From Bradyrhizobium commune (GTDB lineage Bacteria > Pseudomonadota > Alphaproteobacteria > Rhizobiales > Xanthobacteraceae), in assembly GCF_015624505.1 (NCBI RefSeq), contig NZ_CP061379.1:1736001-1800000 (forward strand): a DNA stretch of 64,000 nucleotides, given 5' to 3'. Below the pieces are notes generated by a model that had not been told where the DNA came from, did not search any database, and saw nothing but the letters and a program-made list of their open reading frames with translations. This document shows, in pieces, positions 1-8,361 of the stretch (the first letter of the stretch is position 1; each line of letters starts with the position of its first letter). The position numbers and the translations under genes were made by a program.

Positions 1-1
1 G

Positions 2-175
2 TCGATGATGAACAAGGCGCTCGGCCCTGACAGCGCCATCGTCAACGCGGGCGGCCTGACCATGGACGCCGAAAAATTGCTCGAGACCTGCAAGCGATAT
101 TGGGGTGCCGGACGACCGGCCCCATTGGACCACGCCGTGCCCGAGCCTGAGGCGAAGCCGGAGCCTGTCAGCTAA
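2..175 (+). CDS. C-terminal fragment of an unidentified protein
   Basis: An open frame enters from the left edge and stops with TAA at 173-175, giving the last 57 residues of a protein. The tail is rich in Pro, Glu and Ala (about the last 17 residues), which looks like an unstructured C-terminus. The preceding part contains a short helix-like stretch with Met-Asp-Ala-Glu-Lys. No family can be named from this fragment. It converges on the minus-strand oxidoreductase operon, and a perfect hairpin lies between the two. Confidence 0.55.
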   Translation, partial: SMMNKALGPDSAIVNAGGLTMDAEKLLETCKRYWGAGRPAPLDHAVPEPEAKPEPVS

Positions 176-216
176 AGCTGTTTTATCCGAACCACTGCAA
201 GCCCAGAGCTCAGAAC

Positions 217-237
217 ACCTCTCCCGTAGGGAGAGGT
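217..237. terminator. hairpin between convergent genes
   Basis: A 9-bp perfect stem (ACCTCTCCC / GGGAGAGGT) closes on a 3-nt loop (GTA). It sits between the plus-strand gene ending at 175 and the minus-strand gene ending at 252, where a bidirectional terminator would be expected. There is no strong T tract on either side, so factor-independent termination is inferred, not shown. Confidence 0.5.
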
Positions 238-251
238 AACCGAACAACGCC

Positions 252-1307
252 TCACCGCAGGCTGGCGTTGAGCTTGTCCAGTGCCGCCGAGCCCGGGCAG
301 AGCGTGTCGGCTTCCAGCGTGTTGAGCGGCGTTTCGACCGTGTTGAGATGGGCGTGCAGATCTTCCGCGTCGGGATCGACGTACAGCAGCCCGGTGACGA
401 TCTGCCCCTTGGCGGCGTGCTTCTGGAGGAAGGTCATCGCACCCAGCCGGTCATGCGGATCGTAATCCGCGTCGATCTTGCGCAGCGCGATCTTGCTGCC
501 GTCGTGCTGCTCGACCACCTGCACCGTGCCCGGCGCGTAGTCGACGGCGATCGGGTCGCGGCCGACCAGCACGTCGAGACGGTTCACCGCGTCATTGTGC
601 TCGCGGACATAGTCGAAGCTCTTGGTCGAGCCGGCGTGGTTGTTGAAGGCGATGCAGGGGCTGATGACGTCGATGAAGGACGCGCCCTTGTGGCCGATCG
701 CGGCCGCGATCAGCGGCACCAGCTGGCTCTTGTCGCCGGAGAAGCTGCGGGCGACGAAGGTCGCGCCCAGCTGCAACGCGATCGCGACGAGGTCGATGGC
801 GTTGTCGGTGTTGGTGACGCCCTTCTTGGATTTCGAGCCGCGGTCGGCGGTCGCCGAGAACTGGCCCTTGGTCAGGCCGTAGACGCCGTTGTTCTCGACG
901 ATATAGGTCATGTTGACGCCGCGCCGGATCGAATGCGCGAACTGCCCGAAGCCGATGGACGCGGAATCGCCGTCGCCGGAGACGCCGAGATAGATCAGGT
1001 CGCGGTTGGCAAGGTTGGCGCCGGTCAGCACGCTCGGCATGCGGCCGTGCACCGAATTGAAGCCGTGCGAATTGCCGAGGAAATAGTCCGGAGTCTTCGA
1101 GGAGCAGCCGATGCCGGAAATCTTGGCCACGCGATGCGGCTCGATCGAGAGCTCATAGCAGGCCTCGATGATCGAGGCCGTGATCGAGTCATGGCCGCAG
1201 CCGGCGCACAGCGTCGAGATTTTTCCTTCGTAGTCGCGGTGGGTGTAGCCGAGCTCGTTCTTCTTCAGCCCGGGATGATGGAATTTCGGCTTGGCAATAT
1301 AGGTCAT
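252..1307 (-). CDS. korB: 2-oxoacid:ferredoxin oxidoreductase, beta subunit (TPP-binding)
   Basis: 351 residues, the usual size of the beta subunit of 2-oxoacid:acceptor oxidoreductases, which decarboxylate a 2-oxoacid (for example 2-oxoglutarate) to acyl-CoA while reducing ferredoxin. The N-terminal CAGCGH motif (Cys34, Cys37), GIGCSS (Cys68) and Cys218 in SPCIAF fit the four cysteines that bind the [4Fe-4S] cluster in this family. GDGDSA at 111-116 followed by ENN near 138-140 is the TPP/Mg binding motif. Its ATG overlaps the stop of the alpha-subunit gene by 4 nt (ATGA), so translation is probably coupled. Substrate (2-oxoglutarate versus pyruvate or another oxoacid) cannot be read from sequence alone, so the symbol is tentative. 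Confidence 0.88.
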   Translation of the reverse strand: MTYIAKPKFHHPGLKKNELGYTHRDYEGKISTLCAGCGHDSITASIIEACYELSIEPHRVAKISGIGCSSKTPDYFLGNSHGFNSVHGRMPSVLTGANLANRDLIYLGVSGDGDSASIGFGQFAHSIRRGVNMTYIVENNGVYGLTKGQFSATADRGSKSKKGVTNTDNAIDLVAIALQLGATFVARSFSGDKSQLVPLIAAAIGHKGASFIDVISPCIAFNNHAGSTKSFDYVREHNDAVNRLDVLVGRDPIAVDYAPGTVQVVEQHDGSKIALRKIDADYDPHDRLGAMTFLQKHAAKGQIVTGLLYVDPDAEDLHAHLNTVETPLNTLEADTLCPGSAALDKLNASLR

Positions 1308-3151
1308 GACACGGCCTTGCGGAGCGGAGTCACCTTGAGGTGATCCTGGTGGTCGCCAATGGCTTTTGCGATGTAGCGCGCGGTAATCGGCGAGCCGTCA
1401 TAGTGCACGATCGGCACCAGGCGCACCGGATCGATGCCGTTCTCGTTGACGATGAGCTGACGGAGCTGACTGTCGCGGTTCTGTTCGACCACATAGACGA
1501 AGTCGTGCTCGGCGAGGAAGCTCGCGACGCTGGAATGGAACGGGAAGGCGCGGATGCGCAGGCGGTCGAGCTGGTGCCCGCGTGCCTCCAAGAGGCCGAT
1601 CGCCTCGTCCATCGCCGGCGAGGTCGAACCGAAATAGATCACGCCGTATTTGCTCGGCTTTGCCGCATTGGCCTGGAGCGGTCGCGGCACGAGGTCCTGC
1701 GCAGTCTCGAACTTGCGCACCAGCCGCTGCATGTTGTCGGCGTAGACCGAGCCTTCCTCGGAATAGCGCGCATAGCGGTCGCGCGAGGTGCCGCGGGTGA
1801 AATAGGAGCCCTTGGTCGGATGCGTGCCGGGATAGGTGCGGTAGGGAATGCCGTCGCCGTCGACGTCGAGATAGCGGCCGAAGTCGCGGCCCTCGTCCAG
1901 CATCTCCGCGGTCATGATCTTGCCGCGGTCGTACTGTCGCGCATCGTCCCATTTCAGCGGACGGCAGAGCCGGTGGTTCATGCCGATGTCGAGGTCGAGC
2001 ATCAGGAAGATCGTGGTCTGGAGCCGCTCGGCGAGATCGAAGGCCGCCGCCGCGAACTCGAACCCCTCGGCCGGATCTTCCGGGAACAGCAGCACATGCT
2101 TGGTGTCGCCGTGCGAGGCATAGGCGCAGGCGATGATGTCGCATTGCTGGGTGCGGGTCGGCATGCCCGTGGAGGGGCCGGCGCGCTGGATGTTCATGAT
2201 CACGGCCGGGATCTCGGCGAAGTAGGAGAGGCCGATGAACTCGGTCATCAAGGAGATGCCGGGGCCGGACGTGGCGGTGAAGGCCCGGGCGCCGTTCCAG
2301 GACGCGCCGATCACGATGCCGATCGAGGCCAGCTCGTCTTCGCCCTGCACGATGGCGTATTTCGCCTTGCCGGTCTCGGGATCGTGCCGGTACTTCCTGC
2401 AATGAGCGGTGAAGGCCTCCGCCACCGACGAGGACGGTGTGATCGGATACCAGGCGCACACGGTCGCGCCGCCATAGACGGCGCCGAGCGCCGCCGCGCT
2501 GTTGCCCTCGATGAAGATGCGGTCGCCGACCTTGTCGGACTTCTTCACCCGCAGCCCGATCGGGCATTTCAGGTTTTGCAGTGCCCAGTCGCGGCCGAGA
2601 TGCAGCGCATGGACATTGGAGGAGAGCAGCTTCTCCTTGCCCTTGTACTGCTCGCCGATCAGTTGCTCGATCAGCTTCGGGTCCATGTCGAGCAGCGCCG
2701 AGAGGCTGCCGAGATAGATGATGTTCTTGAACAGCTGGCGCTGACGCGGATCGGTGTAGGTCGAGTTGGTGATCGCAGTGAGGGGAACGCCGATCACGGT
2801 GATGTCGTCGCGAAACTTCGTCGACGGCATCGGCTTGGTGGAATCGTAGAACAGATAGCCGCCGGGCTCGATGCCGGCGACGTCCTTGTCCCAGGTCTGC
2901 GGATTCATCGCCACCATCATGTCGACGCCGCCGCGCGCGCCGAGATGGCCGGCCTCGGTGACGCGGACCTCGTACCAGGTCGGCAGGCCCTGGATGTTGG
3001 AGGGGAAGATGTTGCGCGGGGACACCGGCACGCCATGGCGCAGGATCGCGCGCGCGAACATCTCATTGGCGCTGGCCGAGCCCGAGCCGTTGACGTTGGC
3101 GAAACGGACGACGAAGTCGTTTACGCTGCTGATCGGCTTTTTGTCGGACAT
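1304..3151 (-). CDS. korA: 2-oxoacid:acceptor oxidoreductase, fused gamma-alpha subunit
   Basis: 615 residues from the ATG at 3151; the open frame runs further upstream but enters the preceding gene, and MSDKKP gives a sensible N-terminus. Residues about 10-190 match the gamma (CoA/acceptor) domain, including a GHLGARGG stretch. The remainder is the alpha domain that binds the TPP pyrimidine, with YPITPSSSVAE, SGPGISLMTE and QRAGPSTGMPTRTQQ motifs and GSTSPAMDEA in the C-terminal part. A fused gamma-alpha chain is typical of aerobic-bacterial Kor enzymes. The start overlaps the upstream diaphorase-like gene by 31 nt and the stop overlaps the beta gene by 4 nt, so the three form one operon. 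It should form an alpha-beta heterotetramer in the cytoplasm with the next gene. Confidence 0.88.
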   Translation of the reverse strand: MSDKKPISSVNDFVVRFANVNGSGSASANEMFARAILRHGVPVSPRNIFPSNIQGLPTWYEVRVTEAGHLGARGGVDMMVAMNPQTWDKDVAGIEPGGYLFYDSTKPMPSTKFRDDITVIGVPLTAITNSTYTDPRQRQLFKNIIYLGSLSALLDMDPKLIEQLIGEQYKGKEKLLSSNVHALHLGRDWALQNLKCPIGLRVKKSDKVGDRIFIEGNSAAALGAVYGGATVCAWYPITPSSSVAEAFTAHCRKYRHDPETGKAKYAIVQGEDELASIGIVIGASWNGARAFTATSGPGISLMTEFIGLSYFAEIPAVIMNIQRAGPSTGMPTRTQQCDIIACAYASHGDTKHVLLFPEDPAEGFEFAAAAFDLAERLQTTIFLMLDLDIGMNHRLCRPLKWDDARQYDRGKIMTAEMLDEGRDFGRYLDVDGDGIPYRTYPGTHPTKGSYFTRGTSRDRYARYSEEGSVYADNMQRLVRKFETAQDLVPRPLQANAAKPSKYGVIYFGSTSPAMDEAIGLLEARGHQLDRLRIRAFPFHSSVASFLAEHDFVYVVEQNRDSQLRQLIVNENGIDPVRLVPIVHYDGSPITARYIAKAIGDHQDHLKVTPLRKAVS

Positions 3152-4920
3152 GTCGAACCTGCGTAGGTCATCTCGATGAAATATTTCTGCATGTCCCAGG
3201 CTCCGGTGGGACAGCGCTCGGCGCACAGCCCGCAATGCAGGCAGACGTCCTCGTCCTTGACCATCACACGTCCGGTCTTGAGATCGGAGGACACGTAGAG
3301 ATCCTGGTCCGGATGCGGCGAGGGCGCCTTCAGGCGATTGCGCAAATCGTCTTCCTCACCGTTATTGGTGAAGGTGATGCAATCCATCGGGCAGATGTCG
3401 ACGCAGGCATCGCACTCGATGCAGAGCGAGGTCGAGAACACGGTCTGGACGTCGCAGTTCAGGCAGCGCTCGGCTTCGCCCAGCGCCAGCTTGACGTCGT
3501 AGCCGAGCTCGACCTCGGTGCGGATGTCCTTCAGCGCGATCACCTTGTCGCGGTGCGGTACCTTGAAGCGCTTGTCGTTGGAGATGTCGTTGTCATAGCT
3601 CCATTCGTGGATGCCCATCTTCTGCGAGGAGACGTGCACCTCCGGCAGCGGCCGTTCGGTGATGTCCTCGCCCGAGAGCAGCTTGTGGATCGACAGCGCG
3701 GCGTCGTGGCCCTGCGCCACCGCCCAGATGATGTTCTTGGGGCCGAAGGCGGCGTCGCCGCCGAAGAACACCTTTGGATTGGTCGAGACGAAGGTCTTTG
3801 GGTCGACCTTGGGCATGTGCCATTTGTCGAATTCGATGCCGCAGTCCTGCTCGATCCAGGGGAAGGCGTTCTCCTGGCCGACGGCGACCAGCACGTCGTC
3901 GCACTCAAAAGTCTGGTCCGGCTCGCCCGATGGCACGAGATTACGGCGGCCCCTGGCATCGTATTCGGCCTTCACCTTCTGGAAGGTGACGCCGGTGAGC
4001 TTGCCATTGTCGTGGATGAAGGCTGTGGGCACGAGGAAGTTGAGGATCGGAATGTCCTCGTGGATCGCGTCCTCTTTCTCCCAGGGCGAGGCCTTCATCT
4101 CCTCGAAGCCGGAGCGCACGATCACCTTGACGTCTTCGCCGCCGAGGCGGCGCGCGGTGCGGCAGCAATCCATCGCGGTGTTGCCGCCACCGAGCACGAT
4201 CACGCGCTTGCCGATCTTGTCGGTGTGGCCGAACGACACCGAGGACAGCCAGTCGATGCCGATATGGATATTGCCGGCCGCTTCCTTGCGGCCGGGAACG
4301 TCGAGCTCGCGGCCACGTGGCGCGCCGGAGCCGACGAAGATCGCGTCGTATTTTTCGGCGAGCAGCGTCTTCATGCTGTCGATGCGATAGCCGCCCTTGA
4401 AGTCGACACCGAGACCCAGGATGTAGCCGGTCTCCTCGTCGATGACCGAATTGGGCAGGCGGAATTTCGGGATCTGCGTCCGCATCATGCCGCCGGCCTG
4501 GGGATCGCCGTCGAACACGGTGCAGTGATAGCCGAGCGGCGCGAGATCGCGCGCCACCGTCAGCGAGGCCGGGCCGCCGCCGACCAGCGCGATGCGCTTG
4601 CCGTTCTTCGCTGACGGTTTCGGCAGGCGCTGTCTGATGTCGTCCTTGAAGTCAGCGGCGACGCGCTTGAGGCGGCAGATCGCGACCGGCGTTTCCTCGA
4701 CGCGTCCGCGGCGGCACGCGGGCTCGCAGGGACGGTCGCAGGTGCGTCCCAGAATTCCGGGAAACACGTTCGACTGCCAATTGATCATGTAGGCGTCGCT
4801 GTAGCGGCCTTGTGCGATCAGTCGGATGTATTCGGGAACCGGGGTGTGCGCAGGACAGGCCCACTGGCAATCGACCACTTTGTGAAAGTAGTCGGGGGCC
4901 GCGATGTCGGTCGGTTTCAT
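3121..4920 (-). CDS. GltD-like FAD/NAD(P) oxidoreductase with two C-terminal 4Fe-4S motifs
   Basis: 599 residues. The N-terminal 100 residues carry the cysteine motifs CQWACPAHTPV and CDRPCEPACRRG of the FeS domain of glutamate synthase small subunits. A dinucleotide fold starts at RIALVGGGPASLTVARDL (FAD) and a second at KRVIVLGGGNTAMDCC (NAD(P)H). The C-terminus has two ferredoxin-type motifs, CIECDACVDICPMDC and CLHCGLCAERCPTGAW. It leads the operon with the 2-oxoacid oxidoreductase, so the likely job is to pass electrons between ferredoxin-level FeS clusters and NAD(P)H for that enzyme; this is inferred from context. It is not a GltD in the strict sense, since no large glutamate synthase subunit is nearby. 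Confidence 0.82.
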   Translation of the reverse strand: MKPTDIAAPDYFHKVVDCQWACPAHTPVPEYIRLIAQGRYSDAYMINWQSNVFPGILGRTCDRPCEPACRRGRVEETPVAICRLKRVAADFKDDIRQRLPKPSAKNGKRIALVGGGPASLTVARDLAPLGYHCTVFDGDPQAGGMMRTQIPKFRLPNSVIDEETGYILGLGVDFKGGYRIDSMKTLLAEKYDAIFVGSGAPRGRELDVPGRKEAAGNIHIGIDWLSSVSFGHTDKIGKRVIVLGGGNTAMDCCRTARRLGGEDVKVIVRSGFEEMKASPWEKEDAIHEDIPILNFLVPTAFIHDNGKLTGVTFQKVKAEYDARGRRNLVPSGEPDQTFECDDVLVAVGQENAFPWIEQDCGIEFDKWHMPKVDPKTFVSTNPKVFFGGDAAFGPKNIIWAVAQGHDAALSIHKLLSGEDITERPLPEVHVSSQKMGIHEWSYDNDISNDKRFKVPHRDKVIALKDIRTEVELGYDVKLALGEAERCLNCDVQTVFSTSLCIECDACVDICPMDCITFTNNGEEDDLRNRLKAPSPHPDQDLYVSSDLKTGRVMVKDEDVCLHCGLCAERCPTGAWDMQKYFIEMTYAGSTCPTKSRSAA

Positions 4921-5015
4921 TCCTACCCTCGTCCGCGCAGGCTCAAAGACCCGGCGGCCTCTTCTTGAGCTTGTCGGACGCTTAACGCGCGTCGATCTGG
5001 TTGATCTGGTTTCTG

Positions 5016-5027
5016 AATGACGTCATT
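5016..5027. promoter_or_regulatory. 12-bp perfect palindrome upstream of the oxidoreductase operon
   Basis: AATGACGTCATT lies about 100 bp upstream of the operon start at 4920, within the 247-bp gap between the two minus-strand operons. Such a site could be an operator, but no regulator is identified and no convincing promoter hexamers were found beside it. Confidence 0.25.
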
Positions 5028-5167
5028 GGGTTAGCTTATTAGAACCGCTCCGAAGTACAACGGCAAATTTTCGCGATCACGGCCTTTCATGGGAGCTGCG
5101 CGCGAACAGCATTAATGGCAATGCGCAACCAATGCGGCGGTGCAGCATGTTGCGATGCGTGTGAGCG

Positions 5168-5857
5168 TCAGCCGCGCGCGATGTCGCTCTTGATGTCGCC
5201 CTTGGCGAGGTCCCACATCAGCGCATAGGTACCGACCGAGACCGGCACCGGCAAGGGCGATGCGGCTGGCCCGGTGAAGCGCTCGGCGATGGCGGTCGAG
5301 ACCGCGCTGACCTGCGTGCCGTCGATCAGCACGAACCAGTCGCGCGCCCCTTCGTTGCGGATAGCTGGAATCTCGGGCGTTGCGCCCGACAATTCTGGCT
5401 CGCTTTCGAGCAGATGCATTGAGATGATGCCAGGAAGCTTCTCCGGGGCCAGCTTCTCTTGCAGTGCATCACGCCAGGCGCCTGCGTTGTCGGGCGTCGG
5501 CCGGAGCCGCACCACGCCGAGCGCGGCGCCGCGGCCGGTGCCGCTGCTGATCGTGATGCGCGCGACCACGCGCAACATGTTCTTGAAGCGCGCCATGGTC
5601 TGGCGCGACCAGTCGGTCGGGCTTGCGAGCCGCGCCCGATAGGCGGGGCTGTCGAGCACGTCGAGCGTCGCGGTCGAATACAGGCAGAGATATTTGGGAT
5701 TGGCCGCGTGCGCGACATAGCGCCGCGCCTCCAGAAAACCCTCGATCGCAACGCGCTCTTGCAGATGCTCGCGATCGTACCAGCGGTTGAACTCGGCTTC
5801 ATCCGAAACGTCGATGTTCATCGACGTCAGCAACATGCCTGTCCCGGCGAGCGGCAT
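5168..5857 (-). CDS. hypothetical protein with EthD/dimeric alpha-beta barrel-like repeats
   Basis: 229 residues, no signal peptide or membrane segment. The N-terminal half includes FNRWYDREHLQER and GFLEARRYVA, the pattern of small EthD-like or DUF4286-like dimeric ferredoxin-fold domains (W-Y-x-x-E-H-L followed by a G-F motif). The second half, from about residue 110, also alternates strands and helices and may be a second copy, so the protein could be an internal tandem. It starts 12 bp after the proline iminopeptidase gene and is probably co-transcribed with the pqq operon. Function unknown; possible roles in small-molecule handling are speculative. Confidence 0.65.
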   Translation of the reverse strand: MPLAGTGMLLTSMNIDVSDEAEFNRWYDREHLQERVAIEGFLEARRYVAHAANPKYLCLYSTATLDVLDSPAYRARLASPTDWSRQTMARFKNMLRVVARITISSGTGRGAALGVVRLRPTPDNAGAWRDALQEKLAPEKLPGIISMHLLESEPELSGATPEIPAIRNEGARDWFVLIDGTQVSAVSTAIAERFTGPAASPLPVPVSVGTYALMWDLAKGDIKSDIARG

Positions 5858-5869
5858 TGTGGCGTCCCC

Positions 5870-6856
5870 TTATTGCGGGATCTTGGACGCGAGGTCGGCG
5901 ATCGACTTCATCACCGCATCCCTCACGCCGGCATCATAGAGCGAATGTCCGGCTTCTTCCACGATGCGAATCTCGGAACCCGGCCAATCTCTCGCGAGCG
6001 CGCGCGATGTCTCAGGCGGGCACAACAGATCGTAGCGGCCCTGCACGATGATGCCGGGAATGCCGGCGAGCCGGCCAGCGTTCCGCAGCAACTGGTCTTC
6101 GCTCATGAAGGAATTGTTGACGAAATAATGCGCTTCCATGAACGGCGTCGCCGGCAGCGTGCGCCAGACGTTCAGTGACGCCAGGTCGATCCGCGTCTTC
6201 GCCGGCTTGTGCTCCGACAGCGTGCGCTCGGTGTCGTGCCAGGCCTGCGCCGCAGGTCCATGCACGGCCGGATCGGCATCGAGGATGCGGCGCCAATAGG
6301 CCTCGACCGGCCGGTCCCGTTCCTCCGGCGGCAGCACGCCGAGAAAATCCTCGTACAGCGCCGGATAGAATTGCGACAGGCGCGAGGTGAAGCCGGTCAC
6401 GACTTCGGCCCGCGTGCCCAGGAAAGTCGCGCGCAGCGCGATGCCGGAGACACGCTCGGGATGGGCTTGCGCATAAGCCAGCGCCAGTGTCGCGCCCCAG
6501 GAGCCGCCGACCACGATCCAGCGCTCGAAGCCGAATTTTTCGCGGATCTTTTCCATGTCCGCGATCAGATCCGGCGTGGTGTTGTGCTCGCGCCAGCCCT
6601 TCGGCCGGCTGCGGCCACAGCCGCGCTGGTCGAACAGCACGGCGCAGAAGCGATCCGGATCGAACAGCCGGCGATGGTCGGGCTGGCAGCCAGAGCCGGG
6701 CCCACCATGCAGATAGATCGCTGGGATTCCATCAGCGCGGCCGATGCTCTCGACATAGAGCTCGTGGCCGTCGCCGACATCCAACATGTCGGAGGTCAGC
6801 GGCGCAAAGGAATCGGCGCGCTTGACGGAAGCGGCCGCGTCGGCGTCAGGCGTCAT
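5870..6856 (-). CDS. pip: proline iminopeptidase (alpha/beta hydrolase)
   Basis: 328 residues from the ATG at 6856, which overlaps the end of pqqE by 11 nt. A longer in-frame extension exists but lies wholly inside pqqE and is low-complexity, so it was rejected. Proline iminopeptidases remove N-terminal proline from peptides in the cytoplasm. Visible features are the oxyanion HGGPGSG motif near residue 48, the nucleophile elbow GGSWGATLALAYAQ (Ser in G-x-S-W-G), the acid in QGRYDLLCPP and the catalytic His in EEAGHSLYDAG. Its tight linkage to pqqE suggests co-expression with PQQ biosynthesis, where a peptidase step on PqqA is needed; a role there is inference only. Confidence 0.88.
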   Translation of the reverse strand: MTPDADAAASVKRADSFAPLTSDMLDVGDGHELYVESIGRADGIPAIYLHGGPGSGCQPDHRRLFDPDRFCAVLFDQRGCGRSRPKGWREHNTTPDLIADMEKIREKFGFERWIVVGGSWGATLALAYAQAHPERVSGIALRATFLGTRAEVVTGFTSRLSQFYPALYEDFLGVLPPEERDRPVEAYWRRILDADPAVHGPAAQAWHDTERTLSEHKPAKTRIDLASLNVWRTLPATPFMEAHYFVNNSFMSEDQLLRNAGRLAGIPGIIVQGRYDLLCPPETSRALARDWPGSEIRIVEEAGHSLYDAGVRDAVMKSIADLASKIPQ

Positions 6857-8042
6857 TCTCGGATTCCAGGGTGCCGCCGGCGAAATTGCGGTAGAGGAAA
6901 CGGTTGGTCTCGCCCTCGGCCTCGCGCTCGGCTTGCTTGAAGATGTTCTCGTGCAGCGGCGACAGCGCGCATGCCGGGTCGGTGTTGGCGGCATCGCCCG
7001 TCAGCGCAAAGGCCTGGCAGCGGCAGCCGCCGAAATCGATCTCGCGGAATTCGCAGGATTTGCACGGCTCCTTCATCCAGCCGGTGCCGCGATAGCGGTT
7101 GAAGGCGTCGGAGTTCTGCCAGATCCAGGCGATCGAATGGTTGGAGCGCACGGACAGGAAATCGAGCCCGGTGATGCTCTCGGCGGCGTGGCAGGGCAGC
7201 ACCTTGCCGGCCGGCGAGATGTTGAAGAACTGCCGGCCCCAGCCGCCCATGCATTTCTTCGGACGCAGCGCGTAGTAGTCCGGCACGACGTAGTCGATTG
7301 CGAGCGTGCCTTTGAGCCGCTCGCGCGCCTCCTCGACGATGCGGGTGCATTCGTCGAGCTGCGCCACCGTCGGCATCAGCGCGGCGCGATTTTTCAGCGC
7401 CCAGCCGTAATACTGGACATTGGCGACCTCGAGCCGGTCGGCGTCGAGATCGATCGACATCTGGATGATCTCGGGAAGCTGGTGCAAATTCTGCCGGTGC
7501 ATCACCGCGTTCACGGTGAGCGGCAGATCGAGCTCGCGCGTCCATTTCGCCACTTCGAGCTTCTTGCGATGCCCGTTCCTGTAGCCGGCAACGCGATCGG
7601 CGAGACCTTCTTCAACGCCCTGAAATGAGATTTGCACATGGCAGAGGCCGGCATCGGCCAGCTCGCCGAGCCGCTCGCGCGTCAGCAGCACGGCCGAGGT
7701 GATGAGGTTGGTGTAGAGGCCGACGTCGCTGGCATGCTTGACCAGCTCGACGAGGTCTTTGCGCGCGGTCGGCTCGCCGCCGGAGAAATGCACCTGGAGC
7801 ACCCCGATCTCGGCGAGCTCGCTCAGCACCTTCTTCCATTCCTCCGTGGTCAGCTCCTTGCCGGAACGGTCGAGCTCGACCGGGTTGGAGCAATAGGGAC
7901 ATTGCAGCGGGCAGCGATGGGTGATCTCGAGCAGCACCGCGAGCGGAATACCGAAGGTCTCCGCGGTCGAGCGGCTCTTCTCCAGCACCGCGAGACTGTC
8001 GCTGGCGTCGGGCGGGATGGAGCTACCGAGCACGTCGGTCAT
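6846..8042 (-). CDS. pqqE: PqqA peptide cyclase, radical SAM/SPASM enzyme
   Basis: 398 residues. PqqE uses S-adenosylmethionine and FeS clusters to join a Glu and a Tyr of the PqqA peptide by a carbon-carbon bond, the first step of pyrroloquinoline quinone synthesis. The radical SAM motif is CPLQCPYC (Cys44, Cys48, Cys51). The C-terminal SPASM region has cysteines in CMGGWGRQ, LPCHAAES and CKSCEFREIDFGGCRCQ, which ligate auxiliary clusters. The gene overlaps pqqD by 4 nt (ATGA), so the two are likely translated together; PqqD is the known chaperone that presents PqqA to PqqE. Confidence 0.95.
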   Translation of the reverse strand: MTDVLGSSIPPDASDSLAVLEKSRSTAETFGIPLAVLLEITHRCPLQCPYCSNPVELDRSGKELTTEEWKKVLSELAEIGVLQVHFSGGEPTARKDLVELVKHASDVGLYTNLITSAVLLTRERLGELADAGLCHVQISFQGVEEGLADRVAGYRNGHRKKLEVAKWTRELDLPLTVNAVMHRQNLHQLPEIIQMSIDLDADRLEVANVQYYGWALKNRAALMPTVAQLDECTRIVEEARERLKGTLAIDYVVPDYYALRPKKCMGGWGRQFFNISPAGKVLPCHAAESITGLDFLSVRSNHSIAWIWQNSDAFNRYRGTGWMKEPCKSCEFREIDFGGCRCQAFALTGDAANTDPACALSPLHENIFKQAEREAEGETNRFLYRNFAGGTLESENDA

Positions 8043-8350
8043 GACGTCTTCTCCCGGGCTTCGGTGAGAAAACCCTTGTCGGCGAGATCCTGGAGCATGG
8101 CAATGACGTCGGCCAGGATCGCCTCGCGCGGGGCTGCGTATTTCGCCGCGAGCTGATCGGACACGTCACCAACACTGCGCTCGCCATCGCAGAGCTGCAA
8201 GACCTCGACCGCGATCTCGTCCGGCGCCAGCACGCGTTCCGGCGCCAGGATCACCCAGACCTTGCGCGTCTCGTCGTATTTCAGCCTGGCATGCCGCGGC
8301 AGCACCGGGCGGCTTGCCTCGCTGACGCTGATGTGACGCGGCCCGGCCAT
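8039..8350 (-). CDS. pqqD: PQQ biosynthesis peptide chaperone
   Basis: 103 residues, usual family length about 90-100. PqqD is a small winged-helix-like RRE protein that binds PqqA and delivers it to PqqE. Characteristic residues are LPRHARLKYDETR near the N-terminus, the L-x-P-E-R-x-x-x-x-D-E stretch and the CDGERSVGDV segment. It begins 11 nt after pqqC ends and overlaps pqqE by 4 nt, consistent with stoichiometric expression within the operon. Confidence 0.93.
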   Translation of the reverse strand: MAGPRHISVSEASRPVLPRHARLKYDETRKVWVILAPERVLAPDEIAVEVLQLCDGERSVGDVSDQLAAKYAAPREAILADVIAMLQDLADKGFLTEAREKTS

Positions 8351-8361
8351 CGCTCTGATCC

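Noticed and set aside
1340..3166. 608-residue plus-strand open frame opposite the oxidoreductase alpha gene
   Set aside because: Its composition is the Arg/Asp/Val-rich antisense shadow of a high-GC gene; the minus-strand frame has clear family motifs
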